Below, piece by piece: positions 42,416 to 52,264 of a stretch of DNA of 64,000 nt. The number at the start of each line of letters is the position of its first letter. The first letter of the stretch is position 1. Source of the stretch: Salipaludibacillus sp. LMS25 (GTDB taxonomy: Bacteria; Bacillota; Bacilli; Bacillales; Salisediminibacteriaceae); contig NZ_CP093299.1 of the NCBI RefSeq assembly GCF_024362805.1, forward strand, positions 2,698,001-2,762,000, read 5' to 3'. The position numbers and the translations under genes are program-made. The notes beneath the pieces are model-generated. The model searched no databases and was not told the DNA's origin. It worked only from the letters and a program-made list of their open reading frames with translations.

Positions 42416-45076
42416 ATGAGACAGAGAGTTTGTTTTTTATTAACGTCACTTATAATGTTGTTTTTTTTCTTACTCCCAGAAGACACATTAGCTACTCAAC
42501 CTGAATCCTCTTACTGGTACCCGGATCAGTTATTGGAGTGGAGTCCGGAGACAGATCCCCACGCTAAATACAATCGTAGTACAGTCCCGCTAGCTGAGAG
42601 AGACGTGTTGTTTTCTGTTAATAAAACACAGCAAACAGATGCAAAGCTAGTAGCACTGTCTGCACTAAATCCTAATACGAGTGGCGTTCCTTCGCAAGGG
42701 GATAATGAATTTTTTGCTAACACGTTCAGTTACTGGCAGTACGTTGATTTAATGGTCTATTGGGCAGGCTCTGCAGGAGAGGGAATTATTACGCCCCCAA
42801 GTGCAGATGTTATTGATGCCTCCCACCGAAATGGGGTGCCAATTTTGGGAAACGTCTTTTTTCCACCACACGTATACGGTGGGCAAGAGGAATGGGTGGA
42901 GAAGATGTTGGCTCAGCGGGAGGATGGCTCATTCCCTGCTGCGGACAAATTGTTGGAAGTAGCGGATTACTATGGATTTGATGGATGGTTTATCAATCAG
43001 GAAACGGAGGGTGGAACTCCGGAGACAGCAGTGAAGATGCAAGAGTTTCTCATTTATTTACAAAAAAACAAACCAGAAGAAATGCATATTATGTGGTATG
43101 ATTCGATGATTTCCTCTGGGGAAATTCGCTGGCAAAACTATTTAAATGCCAATAACAAAATGTTTTTACAAGAGGGAGATACTAAAGTTGCGGATAGTAT
43201 GTTCCTAAATTTCTGGTGGTGGAATAGTAGTCAGAAGAGTTCTCAAGACAAGGCATTGGAATTGGGAAGAAATCCATATGACCTGTACTCAGGTATTGAT
43301 GTAGAGGGGGATGGGCCAAATACGTATGTAAACTGGGCTAACCTATTTCCAGAGGGGAACTCCGCTTATACATCATTAGGAATATACAGACCAGACTGGG
43401 CATTTAAAGCAGCAGATAACATGCAAGAATTCTATGCGAAAGAACAGGAGTTTTGGGTAGGACAATTAGGTAATCCTACGAAAACTGAGTACAATCCAGA
43501 TAGTTGGAAAGGGATGGCCCATTATTTCACTGAAACGACGCCTATTAATGAAAAGCCGTTTGTGACACATTTTAATACAGGGAGTGGGCAATTCTTTGCT
43601 GTAGGAGGAGCAGTGAAATCAGATCAATCGTGGAATAATCGAAGCTTACAGGATGTTCTTCCCACATGGCGTTGGATTCGGGAAAGTGATGGTGAAGCAA
43701 TGTCAGTGGATTTTGATTGGGAAGAAGCCTATTTCGGGGGAAGCTCCTTAAAAGTGTATGGAGAGTTATCGCCTGAAAATGCAACTCATATAAAATTATA
43801 TAAAATGAATTTAGAAGTTGATAAAGATACTGAGATTTTAATTACCTATAAAGCTTCAACGAAGAAACCAAATATGAAAGTAGGGATAAGTTTTGAGGGA
43901 GAGGAGGATAAGTTTGAATTCTTCGATCTTCGTAAGAAAAGCCATAATGACTGGGTGACAGAACGGATTAAATTAAAGAAATTTGATGGGGAGACGATTG
44001 CTAGCTTATCCTTATTTTTCGATAGTGACGCCGTAATCTTAGACTATCAGCTTAATGTTGGAGAACTAAAGGTGACTAGTAAAAATCAAGAGAATATCGT
44101 CCCAGCCCCCCCAAAAAATGTTGATGTAAGCACAACGTTTACTGAAGGACTATATGCAGACATTGCTTTGTCTTGGGAAGGTGGTGGAGACATACGTCAT
44201 TATGAAGTTTACCGATATTTGGAGAATGGTGATAAAGCGTTATTAGGGGCAACTCCTAATAATGTGCTATTTGTTCCGGACTTAAGAAGAGACGGAAATG
44301 AAACTTCAACGGGTATTGAAGTAGTTGCTGTCAGCAAAAATTTCACTAGAAGTGCAGGAATAACCGAGGTATATGAATGGCCGGCGTTCCCAAAACCAAA
44401 GGCTGATTTTACGGTGAGTCGAACTTTTGCCGCACCTGGCGATGAAATTCAATTCTTTAATCAATCATCAGAAGCTACAGAGGAAGTAGAGTGGTTCTTT
44501 GAAGGAGCAACACCTTCCACAAGTATGGAACTGACTCCAACGGTCGTTTATGAAGAGGAGGGGACATACAGCGCTCGCTTATTTGCAAGAAATAGTGAAG
44601 GAGAAGATACAATCTTAAAGGAAAACTTTATCACTATTTCAGAGGATGCCGGTGATGTTAGAAACCTCTCATTGCATCAGGAGGCTACAGCAAGTGGGCA
44701 ATGTGCTCCAAATGAGGGTCCAAGTTACGCAGTAGATGGAAAAGTGTCGGACAACAGTAAATGGTGTGCGATAGGGCTGAATCATTGGCTCATGGTGGAT
44801 CTTGGTGATGTTTATCAGTTATCACAATTTGTCATTAAGCATGCTGAAGCTGGAGGAGAACCTGCCGCATTCAATACTAAAGCATTTACGATCGAAACGA
44901 GTGTAGATGGAGAGGTTTGGAAAGATACAGTATCTGTAACAAACAATATATCAGGGGTGAGCGAACATTCGATTCCATTAACGAAAGCTAGATATGTCCG
45001 CCTAACGGTTCATCAACCGACACAAGGTGGCGATCAGGCAGCAAGAATATATGAGTTTGAAACATATGGCTTTTAG
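42416..45076 (+). CDS. Secreted GH85 endo-beta-N-acetylglucosaminidase with PKD and F5/8C domains
   Basis: An 886-residue protein. Signal peptide at residues 1 to about 26 (LLTSLIMLFFFLLPEDTLA). GH85 catalytic region at 30 to about 400, with G-F-D-G-W-F-I-N-Q-E-T-E holding Asn 194 and Glu 196 of the substrate-assisted mechanism. Later come a beta domain, a fibronectin-like part, a PKD domain (about 665 to 750) and a C-terminal F5/8C carbohydrate-binding domain. It cuts the chitobiose core of high-mannose N-glycans outside the cell. No wall anchor. Ribosome site AGGAGGGATATT. Confidence 0.95.
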   Translation: MRQRVCFLLTSLIMLFFFLLPEDTLATQPESSYWYPDQLLEWSPETDPHAKYNRSTVPLAERDVLFSVNKTQQTDAKLVALSALNPNTSGVPSQGDNEFFANTFSYWQYVDLMVYWAGSAGEGIITPPSADVIDASHRNGVPILGNVFFPPHVYGGQEEWVEKMLAQREDGSFPAADKLLEVADYYGFDGWFINQETEGGTPETAVKMQEFLIYLQKNKPEEMHIMWYDSMISSGEIRWQNYLNANNKMFLQEGDTKVADSMFLNFWWWNSSQKSSQDKALELGRNPYDLYSGIDVEGDGPNTYVNWANLFPEGNSAYTSLGIYRPDWAFKAADNMQEFYAKEQEFWVGQLGNPTKTEYNPDSWKGMAHYFTETTPINEKPFVTHFNTGSGQFFAVGGAVKSDQSWNNRSLQDVLPTWRWIRESDGEAMSVDFDWEEAYFGGSSLKVYGELSPENATHIKLYKMNLEVDKDTEILITYKASTKKPNMKVGISFEGEEDKFEFFDLRKKSHNDWVTERIKLKKFDGETIASLSLFFDSDAVILDYQLNVGELKVTSKNQENIVPAPPKNVDVSTTFTEGLYADIALSWEGGGDIRHYEVYRYLENGDKALLGATPNNVLFVPDLRRDGNETSTGIEVVAVSKNFTRSAGITEVYEWPAFPKPKADFTVSRTFAAPGDEIQFFNQSSEATEEVEWFFEGATPSTSMELTPTVVYEEEGTYSARLFARNSEGEDTILKENFITISEDAGDVRNLSLHQEATASGQCAPNEGPSYAVDGKVSDNSKWCAIGLNHWLMVDLGDVYQLSQFVIKHAEAGGEPAAFNTKAFTIETSVDGEVWKDTVSVTNNISGVSEHSIPLTKARYVRLTVHQPTQGGDQAARIYEFETYGF

Positions 45077-45176
45077 CTAAGATCCCCGTCAAAATGTGTA
45101 ATAATAACCAACTACAAATAACCTGATTTTCTCCAAATAATTTAATGTCTATTTTAAAGTTTTTCTGCGTTTATTA

Positions 45177-45215
45177 AAGGACTTAGATGAAATATATTCA
45201 AAGTCCTTTTTTTTC
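45177..45215 (+). terminator. Rho-independent terminator after GH85
   Basis: AAGGACTT pairs with AAGTCCTT around a 16-base loop, then T-rich run. Its end overlaps the promoter for the GH1 gene. Confidence 0.7.
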
Positions 45216-45244
45216 TTTATATGATAAGCGTGTAAGCGATTTCT
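45197..45244 (+). promoter_or_regulatory. Promoter and cre-like site before the GH1 operon
   Basis: TTCAAA (45197-45202), 17 bases, TATGAT (45220-45225), then TGTAAGCGATTTCT (45231-45244) at about the start point, fitting the cre consensus well. CcpA would block initiation or early elongation. Confidence 0.65.
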
Positions 45245-45265
45245 TTGGAGGGAGGGGTTACTAAT

Positions 45266-46648
45266 ATGAACAATAGATTTCCAGAGGGCTTTTTGTGGGG
45301 GGCAGCTGCCTCGAGTCCGCAATTAGAAGGTGAAGGAAGTAAGCATGGAAAGGGGAAAACAGTTTGGGATTACTGGTTTGAGGCGGAGCCTGAAAGATTC
45401 TATCAACGGATTGGACCAGACACGACTTCAAACTTTTACAACCAATATAAAGAAGATATTTTAGCGATGAAGGCTATCGGATTTAATTCATTTCGAACGT
45501 CGATCTCATGGGCGAGGTTACTGCCGAATGGTACAACAATCAACCCCGAAGCGGTAACCTTTTATCGGGATGTATTCAGTAGATTAAGAGATAACGGGAT
45601 CAAGCCTATCATCAATTTATATCACTTCGATATGCCGTATCGCCTGCATTTGATAGGAGGGTGGGAAAATAAGGGGATCGTAGATGACTTTACACATTAC
45701 GCCAAAGTGGCATTCGAAACGTTCGGCGATTTGGTAGATACATGGACAACTTTTAATGAACCAATTGTACCGATTGAAATGGGGTACTTAAATGATAAGC
45801 ACCTTCCTGGTGTTTATGATATGAAGCGGGCAGTTCATGCCGCCTATTTCACCTTACTAGCCCATGTGAAGGCAGTTAGTGCTTTTCGAAAGTCTGGTCT
45901 TAGTGGTGAGATAGGAATCATTTTAAATTTAACACCAAGTTATTCAAAGAGTGATCAGCCCGAGGACAAGGAAGCTGCGAAATGGGCTGATATCCTCTTT
46001 AATCGAAGCTTCTTGGATCCGGTGGTGTTAGGGCGGTACCCAGTGGAAGTGGCAGAGTTTTTAGAGCAGGAAGCAATTGATGTTCCTTATACAAATGAGG
46101 ATTTAGATGTGATTAAGGGTAATACTATTGATTTTTTAGGAGTGAATTATTACCAGCCGAGGCGAGTGCAGGCTGGGAAGGATAAAGGAACAGAAATTGG
46201 ATTAGACAAGTATTTTAAGCCATATCAATGGCCGGAGGCAAAGATCAATCCCCATCGAGGCTGGGAGATCTATGAGAAGGGATTGTATGATATTGCATTG
46301 AACATTCGAGATAACTACAGGAATATTCCATGGTATGTAGCTGAGAATGGAATTGGGGTGGAAGGTGAAGAGGCATTTTTGGACGAGGGAGGGGAAGTCC
46401 AAGATGACTATCGTATTACCTTTATGGACGATCATCTCCGTTGGCTTCAGAAAGGGATGGTGGAAGGATCCAACTGTTTTGGTTACCATGTATGGACATT
46501 TCTCGATAATTGGTCCTGGCTTAATGAATATAAGAATAGGTATGGATTGCTTCGACTCGATTTAGAGACACAAACTCGAAAAAAGAAAAAAAGTGCTTAT
46601 TGGTTTAAACAAGTAGCAGAAAAAAATCAGCTTCCTGAAAAGTGGTGA
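45266..46648 (+). CDS. GH1 glycosidase (beta-glucosidase/beta-mannosidase family)
   Basis: A 460-residue intracellular enzyme; ATG 45266 after GGAGGGAGGGG. Acid/base in T-F-N-E-P near residue 165 and nucleophile in V-A-E-N-G near 360. C-terminal W-S-W-L-N-E-Y-K-N-R-Y-G is the aglycone/-1 region. In this locus the likely task is cutting the Man-beta-1,4-GlcNAc left by the mannosidases; a 6-phospho-glycosidase role cannot be excluded. Its end overlaps the next gene region. Confidence 0.9.
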   Translation: MNNRFPEGFLWGAAASSPQLEGEGSKHGKGKTVWDYWFEAEPERFYQRIGPDTTSNFYNQYKEDILAMKAIGFNSFRTSISWARLLPNGTTINPEAVTFYRDVFSRLRDNGIKPIINLYHFDMPYRLHLIGGWENKGIVDDFTHYAKVAFETFGDLVDTWTTFNEPIVPIEMGYLNDKHLPGVYDMKRAVHAAYFTLLAHVKAVSAFRKSGLSGEIGIILNLTPSYSKSDQPEDKEAAKWADILFNRSFLDPVVLGRYPVEVAEFLEQEAIDVPYTNEDLDVIKGNTIDFLGVNYYQPRRVQAGKDKGTEIGLDKYFKPYQWPEAKINPHRGWEIYEKGLYDIALNIRDNYRNIPWYVAENGIGVEGEEAFLDEGGEVQDDYRITFMDDHLRWLQKGMVEGSNCFGYHVWTFLDNWSWLNEYKNRYGLLRLDLETQTRKKKKSAYWFKQVAEKNQLPEKW

Positions 46649-46653
46649 GAGAT

Positions 46654-47556
46654 ATGGTTGGTTTATTGACAGTAGACATCGGTGGTACGTTTACAAAAAT
46701 TGGTTTCGTTTCAATGGAAGGAGAGCTAACGGACAGACAGGAGCACCCCACTCCTGAAACATTAAGTCAATTTCTCTCCATAGTAGATGCTTATGTCAAC
46801 CACCAAAAAAAACGTTTAACAATTCAGGGGATAGCCATCAGCAGTCCAGGAAGTGTATCAGAATCAGGAGAGATAGACGGACACAGTGCCGTTCCTTTCT
46901 TGCATGAGGGGAATTTTCGAGAGAGTGTGGAGAACTATTTTCAACTCCCTACCACAGTGGAAAATGACTCAAATTGTGTCGCTCTTGGGGAACTGTGGAA
47001 TGGGGCAGCCAAAAGGGTGAGTACCTTTGCCTGTATCGTTTGTGGGACGGGAATTGGAGGAAGCATTGTCATAAATGGAAAACTTCATAAAGGGGCCAAT
47101 TTACATGGTGGAGAATTTGGATATATTCCTGTTTCGAACACTAGTGAGAAATTCCGCACTTGGAGTGAGATCGGCTCATCTTCCGCTCTTACGAGAAGAT
47201 TAAGGAAGACAGCTCCCTACTATGAAAATTGGACGGGACCGCTTGTATTTGAACACGCTGAAGATCACGAACAGGCGAAGGAATCAATCAATATCTTTTT
47301 TCGAACATTGGCCACTGGGGTGTTTGCGATTCAGTACATGCTTGATCCGGATGAAATAATCATAGGCGGTGGAATTACCCGCCAAGCATGTTTTATGGAG
47401 GAGTTAACTGCCCATCTTGATGTTTTGTTTGATGCGAAGCCATTTGCAAAAGTACGACCGAAAGTGACACTTTGTCATCACTTGGATAAAGCACAGTTAT
47501 TTGGGGCTGTGTATGTCTGGATGGAGAAGTACGGAAGAGGTGATCGAGATGTTTAA
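46654..47556 (+). CDS. ROK-family sugar kinase
   Basis: A 300-residue protein; ATG 46654 chosen, the GTG at 46642 overlaps the previous stop. ATP motif D-I-G-G-T-F-T-K at 8 to 15 and G-T-G-I-G-G-S. The G-x-C-x-C-G-x-x-G-C-x-E zinc motif of many ROK proteins is absent; the H-G-G-E-F-G-Y part is kept. Probably phosphorylates mannose or GlcNAc released inside the cell. Confidence 0.9.
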   Translation: MVGLLTVDIGGTFTKIGFVSMEGELTDRQEHPTPETLSQFLSIVDAYVNHQKKRLTIQGIAISSPGSVSESGEIDGHSAVPFLHEGNFRESVENYFQLPTTVENDSNCVALGELWNGAAKRVSTFACIVCGTGIGGSIVINGKLHKGANLHGGEFGYIPVSNTSEKFRTWSEIGSSSALTRRLRKTAPYYENWTGPLVFEHAEDHEQAKESINIFFRTLATGVFAIQYMLDPDEIIIGGGITRQACFMEELTAHLDVLFDAKPFAKVRPKVTLCHHLDKAQLFGAVYVWMEKYGRGDRDV

Positions 47557-48187
47557 TCATATAGGAGGTTTCTTCACCGAAGCTAGTTGTTGGATATGGA
47601 GAATGATGCAATTAAATTGGCTGTGGTTAAGTCATATTTTATTAGGTGGTGTTGTGTTAGGAGTGTTCCCGGCAACTGTGGCTATGTTTGCTATAACAAG
47701 AAAATGGCTTCAGGGAGAACTGGACCACCCAATGTATAGAGAATACCATCAGTATTATCGACAAAATTTCTGGAAGGTCAATGGATTAGGGTGGGTTTAT
47801 TTAGTATTGGGAGCATTCCTAGTGTATGACCTTTATCTGGTGACTCAAATTAGCGGTATGATTGCCTTGTTGAGCAGCATGTTATTAATAGTAATGTCAC
47901 TAATGTATTTATTCTCTTTCTTTTATTTGTTTTCTTATTACGTTCATTTCAACCAAACATTTAAAAACTATTTAATACAACCATTTATCATCACACTACT
48001 AAGCTTTAAGCAAAATATACTAATTGCCATCGGTTTAACTTTAGTAGGTTATTTAATCTATCACATACCAGGGTTAATCCTGTTTACTCTTGGAGTCATG
48101 CCATCTTATTGGGTGATGAAAGTCTCTTTAAATCGCTTTCGGGAGATACAGACTCAACCTGAATCTATTGTTGGAGGGACGACATGA
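47549..48187 (+). CDS. YesL-like (DUF624) membrane protein
   Basis: A 212-residue protein with four to five hydrophobic segments. ATG 47549 after GGAAGAGGTGATCG, overlapping the kinase stop. N-terminal F-N-H-I-G-G-F-F-T-E and L-N-W-L-W-L are typical of the DUF624 family, regularly found with sugar ABC transporters and YesM/YesN regulators. Exact function unknown. Confidence 0.88.
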   Translation: MFNHIGGFFTEASCWIWRMMQLNWLWLSHILLGGVVLGVFPATVAMFAITRKWLQGELDHPMYREYHQYYRQNFWKVNGLGWVYLVLGAFLVYDLYLVTQISGMIALLSSMLLIVMSLMYLFSFFYLFSYYVHFNQTFKNYLIQPFIITLLSFKQNILIAIGLTLVGYLIYHIPGLILFTLGVMPSYWVMKVSLNRFREIQTQPESIVGGTT

Positions 48188-50910
48188 TGCAAAAGAAAAC
48201 AGCGCATATTATATCCCACTCCCATTGGGACCGGGAATGGTACATGTCATTAGAAGAACACAGATATTATTTAATAAAGTTATTTGATGATCTGTTGGAG
48301 AAATTAGGAGAAGATGCTAACTTCCACAGCTTTCATTTAGATGGTCAGACGATCATGGTGGATGATTATCTCGAAGTCCGTCCTGAGAAAGAAGTGGAAG
48401 TGAAAAAATATATCCGGGAAGGAAGATTAATTATTGGTCCTTGGTATATTTTGCAGGATGCATTTTTAACAAGTTCAGAAGCGAATGTAAGGAACCTTCT
48501 TTATGGGATGAAAACAACGAAGGCGTTTGGACAAGAGGGGAATCTTGGCTACTATCCTGACACGTTTGGAATATACGGCCAAGCCCCTCAATTATTGAAG
48601 CAGGCGAAAATCGATGTGGCAGCCTTTGGAAGAGGAGTGACACCGACTGGATTTAACAACCAGGTATTTCATCAAGACAGTTATTCCTCACCGTATTCTG
48701 AATTAAACTGGGAGTCTCCTGATGGTTCCTCTATACTGGGGGTATTATTTGCTAACTGGTATTCCAATGGAAATGAGATTCCGGTGGAGACGGAAAAGGC
48801 AAAAGAATATTGGGAGAAAAAGCTGACGGAATCGGAAAAATTCGCTGCTACTTCGAAACTCCTTTATATGAATGGCTGTGACCATCAGCCTCTGCAGAAA
48901 AATGTCACCGATGCGATCAAAGTGGCAAATGAGCTTTTTCCAGAAGTAGAATTTAAACATTCCAGTTTTCAGCAGTATATCGAGGAAGTAAAAGAGGAAC
49001 TTCCGGAAATTCTGCAAACAATACGGGGAGAATTGCGTAATCAAAAAACAGATGGATGGTCAACCCTTGTAAATACAGCGTCATCAAGAATTTACTTAAA
49101 GCAGGCTAATGACCGCTGTCAAACATTACTGGAACGGGTGTTGGAGCCGTTAGGATTGCTTATTTCTGATAAGAAATTTCATCAAGACTTCGCAGAGTAT
49201 TACTGGAAACTGTTGATGGAGAATCACCCACATGACAGTATTTGTGGTTGTAGTGTTGATTCTGTGCATCGCGAAATGACTACTAGATTTAGCAAGGTAG
49301 AAAAGGGAGCTTTAAAGTTCGTGGAGGAGGAAGCTAGGGGAATGGCCACGGCCATCGATACGATCCATGAAAGGGAGGATGCGATTCCGTTAGTAGTCTT
49401 CCAAACGGCAGGAATAGCAAGGGCAGAAGTGATCAAGAAGAAGGTCGCAGTTAAGAAAATATACTTTGACGAAATTAATTTCAAGGAAATCCCTGAAAAA
49501 CTTAAAGGCGAGATACTACCTTCCTATATATTGGAACGAGCAGATCATTCGACAGTACCGGTTACGGTAAAAGATTTAGGGGTGAATTTTGGTTATGACC
49601 TTCCTCATGATAGGTTCAGAAGACCTTATTACGCCCGAGAAATAGAAGTTACCTTCTTATACCACTCATCCAATACGGTGGGGTATGAAAGATGTTTTCT
49701 CGTTCCAACTGAGCAAGGTAACAAGGAAGAAGAGGAAGCTTTCATTTGGAAGGAGGACGAAACTAAATTAGAAAATGAAAATATCCTCGTTCAGTTTCAT
49801 GACAATGGCTCTTATACGTTAGTGGATAAACGATCTGGGCTGGAATATAAGCAGCTTGGAATGTTGGAGGATACTGGGGATATCGGTAATGAGTACATGT
49901 TTAAAGCTTCAGGCGACGGTACCCGCGTTACAACAGAGAATAGTCATGTCACGCTGAACGTGCTTGAGAACACGAGAGATATTGCGTCAATTGAAGTAAC
50001 AACTTCCCTTTCTCTTCCTAAGGAGGCTGACGAGCGCTTAAAACTTGAAAAAGAAAACCTTGTTTGGCATTCATTAAGGAAAGCTGGTAGAAGTGAAGAG
50101 GTGGAACAACTAATAGTGAAATCCGTTATGACCCTAGAGAGGAAAGGGGAAGGGTTGAAAGTCAAAATGACCATGAATAATCGTGCGAAAGATCATCGTG
50201 TTCGTGTTCTTTTCCCGATTGGTAAGAGTTGCTCTCACCATTATGCAGATAGCATTTATGAACTGGTGAAACGTCCAAATAAGCCTGAAAGTCAGTGGCT
50301 TAATCCTTCTTTCGACCACCATATGCAGCGGTTTGTCAGCTTGAATAATTCAGAAAAAGGGTTAACTGTTGCTGGAAAAGGACTTCATGAATATGAAATT
50401 AATGACGATAACACGATCGCGCTGACAGTATTAAGGTCAGTTGGTGAACTGGGAGACTGGGGCGTCTTTGACACCCCAGAAGCACAATGCCTTGGAGAGA
50501 ATGAGGCTGAATATATGGTGATTCCCCATCAAAAAGACATTCTCTCATCTGGTGCCTATTTAACAGCCTATCATTATCCATTAACATCAATTGTCATACA
50601 AACGAATCAAAAGAAAGGAAGCGCTTCAAAAGTGAAAGAACTGTTCACATGGGAAGGCGACAAACTTGTTATGACAGCTTGCAAACCATCCCTTGATGGC
50701 GTAAGCATGGTGATGCGCTGGTTTAATCCTGGAGGTGAAACAGAACAACTCTTCCTAAAAGCGGAAGATGACAACCGTATTTATCGATCGACTATTTTAG
50801 AAGATAAGCTAGATTTAGTTGGGGAAGGTACAGCTAACATCAAGGTGAAACCATATGAAATAGTAACGCTTTTAATAGAAGCGTCACGGATTAATTCTTT
50901 AATAAACTAA
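48184..50910 (+). CDS. GH38 alpha-mannosidase (MngB/SpGH38-like)
   Basis: A 908-residue protein overlapping the YesL-like stop. N-terminal H-I-I-S-H-S-H-W-D-R-E-W holds the zinc-binding His and Asp; Y-Y-P-D-T-F-G carries the nucleophile Asp; H-D-S-I-C-G-C-S is a further zinc-site motif. Subgroup of bacterial enzymes that act on alpha-1,3-linked mannose of N-glycans. Cytoplasmic, no signal peptide. Confidence 0.93.
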   Translation: MMQKKTAHIISHSHWDREWYMSLEEHRYYLIKLFDDLLEKLGEDANFHSFHLDGQTIMVDDYLEVRPEKEVEVKKYIREGRLIIGPWYILQDAFLTSSEANVRNLLYGMKTTKAFGQEGNLGYYPDTFGIYGQAPQLLKQAKIDVAAFGRGVTPTGFNNQVFHQDSYSSPYSELNWESPDGSSILGVLFANWYSNGNEIPVETEKAKEYWEKKLTESEKFAATSKLLYMNGCDHQPLQKNVTDAIKVANELFPEVEFKHSSFQQYIEEVKEELPEILQTIRGELRNQKTDGWSTLVNTASSRIYLKQANDRCQTLLERVLEPLGLLISDKKFHQDFAEYYWKLLMENHPHDSICGCSVDSVHREMTTRFSKVEKGALKFVEEEARGMATAIDTIHEREDAIPLVVFQTAGIARAEVIKKKVAVKKIYFDEINFKEIPEKLKGEILPSYILERADHSTVPVTVKDLGVNFGYDLPHDRFRRPYYAREIEVTFLYHSSNTVGYERCFLVPTEQGNKEEEEAFIWKEDETKLENENILVQFHDNGSYTLVDKRSGLEYKQLGMLEDTGDIGNEYMFKASGDGTRVTTENSHVTLNVLENTRDIASIEVTTSLSLPKEADERLKLEKENLVWHSLRKAGRSEEVEQLIVKSVMTLERKGEGLKVKMTMNNRAKDHRVRVLFPIGKSCSHHYADSIYELVKRPNKPESQWLNPSFDHHMQRFVSLNNSEKGLTVAGKGLHEYEINDDNTIALTVLRSVGELGDWGVFDTPEAQCLGENEAEYMVIPHQKDILSSGAYLTAYHYPLTSIVIQTNQKKGSASKVKELFTWEGDKLVMTACKPSLDGVSMVMRWFNPGGETEQLFLKAEDDNRIYRSTILEDKLDLVGEGTANIKVKPYEIVTLLIEASRINSLIN

Positions 50911-50926
50911 CAAGGGGAAATATGAG

Positions 50927-52264
50927 ATGACAACGGATTATAAAAAAATTCCAGCATCCTTACAAAGGGTTATAAATCGAGTAAAGGATATGTATCCGAA
51001 TGACAAAGAAATACAAAAGCTGTTTGAAAATTGCTTTATTAACACCTATGAAACCACTTTAAAGGAAGATGAAGTGGGGACATTTGTCATGACTGGTGAT
51101 ATCCCAGCAATGTGGTTAAGAGATTCCTCTGCCCAAGTACGGCCTTATTTAACTGTCGCATCGGAGGATCGAGAAATTGCTTCCATGCTCAAGCAAGTGA
51201 TTGAGCGGCAATGGGCGTATATCCTTCATGATCCATATGCCAATGCGTTTAATCGAACGGCAGATAATAAGGGGCATCAACAGGACAGAACAAAAATGAG
51301 CCCTTGGATATGGGAGCGGAAATATGAAGTAGATTCCTTATGCTATCCGATCCAATTGGTGTATTTGTATTGGAAGGCAACGAGAGACAATTCAATTCTA
51401 AACCCCACTTTGAAGAAAGTCGTGGAAGCAATTTATGAGGTTTGGAAGGTGGAACAGAATCATGAGAAGAGTTCGCCTTATCTGTTTGAACGGGATGATT
51501 GCCGCGTTTCAGATACCCTACTTCGAAATGGCAAAGGTGGATATTCTGTCAAAACGGGGATGACATGGTCTGGTTTTCGTCCCAGTGATGATGCGTGTCT
51601 ATACGGTTACTTAATCCCTGCAAATATGTTTGCGGTAGTAGTACTAGATTACGCGAGAGAGATGCTAACTGTGATGAAAGAGACAGAACTAGCTGAAAAA
51701 GTTACGAAACTTTCCCGGGAGATAAAAACAGGGATTGAAACATACGGGAAAGTTGACCACCCTGTATTTGGAGAAATCTATGTGTATGAAACAGATGGAG
51801 ACGGACATGTCAATCTGATGGATGATGCAAATGTTCCAAGCTTGCTTTCCATGCCTTATCTAGGATATGTTGCACCGACGGATCAAACCTACTTAAATAC
51901 GAGAGAGTTTATACTAAGCCGGCATAATCCTTATTATTATGAGGGGGAAAAAGCATCTGGAATGGGAAGTCCTCATACCCCAGATCATTATGTATGGCAT
52001 ATCGCTTTAGCCATCCAAGGAATGACTGCCGTTGAGAGAGGAGAAAAGGACCGTATTTTAGCTACGTTTAAAAACACTCATGGGTCTACTTATTATATGC
52101 ATGAGGGGTTTGATGTGGACAGACCAGAGAACTATACTCGCTCGTGGTTTGCCTGGGCTAATTCCATGTTCAGTGAATTTATTTTAAGCGAAATGGGGAT
52201 CTATGTACCCGGAAGTCCTTTAGAATGTCAAAGAGGTAAGGAGGTAGATAACCGTGTTTTATAA
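50927..52264 (+). CDS. GH125 exo-alpha-1,6-mannosidase
   Basis: A 445-residue protein, starts after AAGGGGAAATATGAG. The signature G-D-I-P-A-M-W-L-R-D-S is followed by D-P-Y-A-N-A-F-N and W-E-R-K-Y-E-V-D-S-L-C-Y, as in the pneumococcal enzyme. Removes alpha-1,6 mannose by inversion. Overlaps the next GH38 gene by 11 bases, so translation is coupled. Confidence 0.95.
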   Translation: MTTDYKKIPASLQRVINRVKDMYPNDKEIQKLFENCFINTYETTLKEDEVGTFVMTGDIPAMWLRDSSAQVRPYLTVASEDREIASMLKQVIERQWAYILHDPYANAFNRTADNKGHQQDRTKMSPWIWERKYEVDSLCYPIQLVYLYWKATRDNSILNPTLKKVVEAIYEVWKVEQNHEKSSPYLFERDDCRVSDTLLRNGKGGYSVKTGMTWSGFRPSDDACLYGYLIPANMFAVVVLDYAREMLTVMKETELAEKVTKLSREIKTGIETYGKVDHPVFGEIYVYETDGDGHVNLMDDANVPSLLSMPYLGYVAPTDQTYLNTREFILSRHNPYYYEGEKASGMGSPHTPDHYVWHIALAIQGMTAVERGEKDRILATFKNTHGSTYYMHEGFDVDRPENYTRSWFAWANSMFSEFILSEMGIYVPGSPLECQRGKEVDNRVL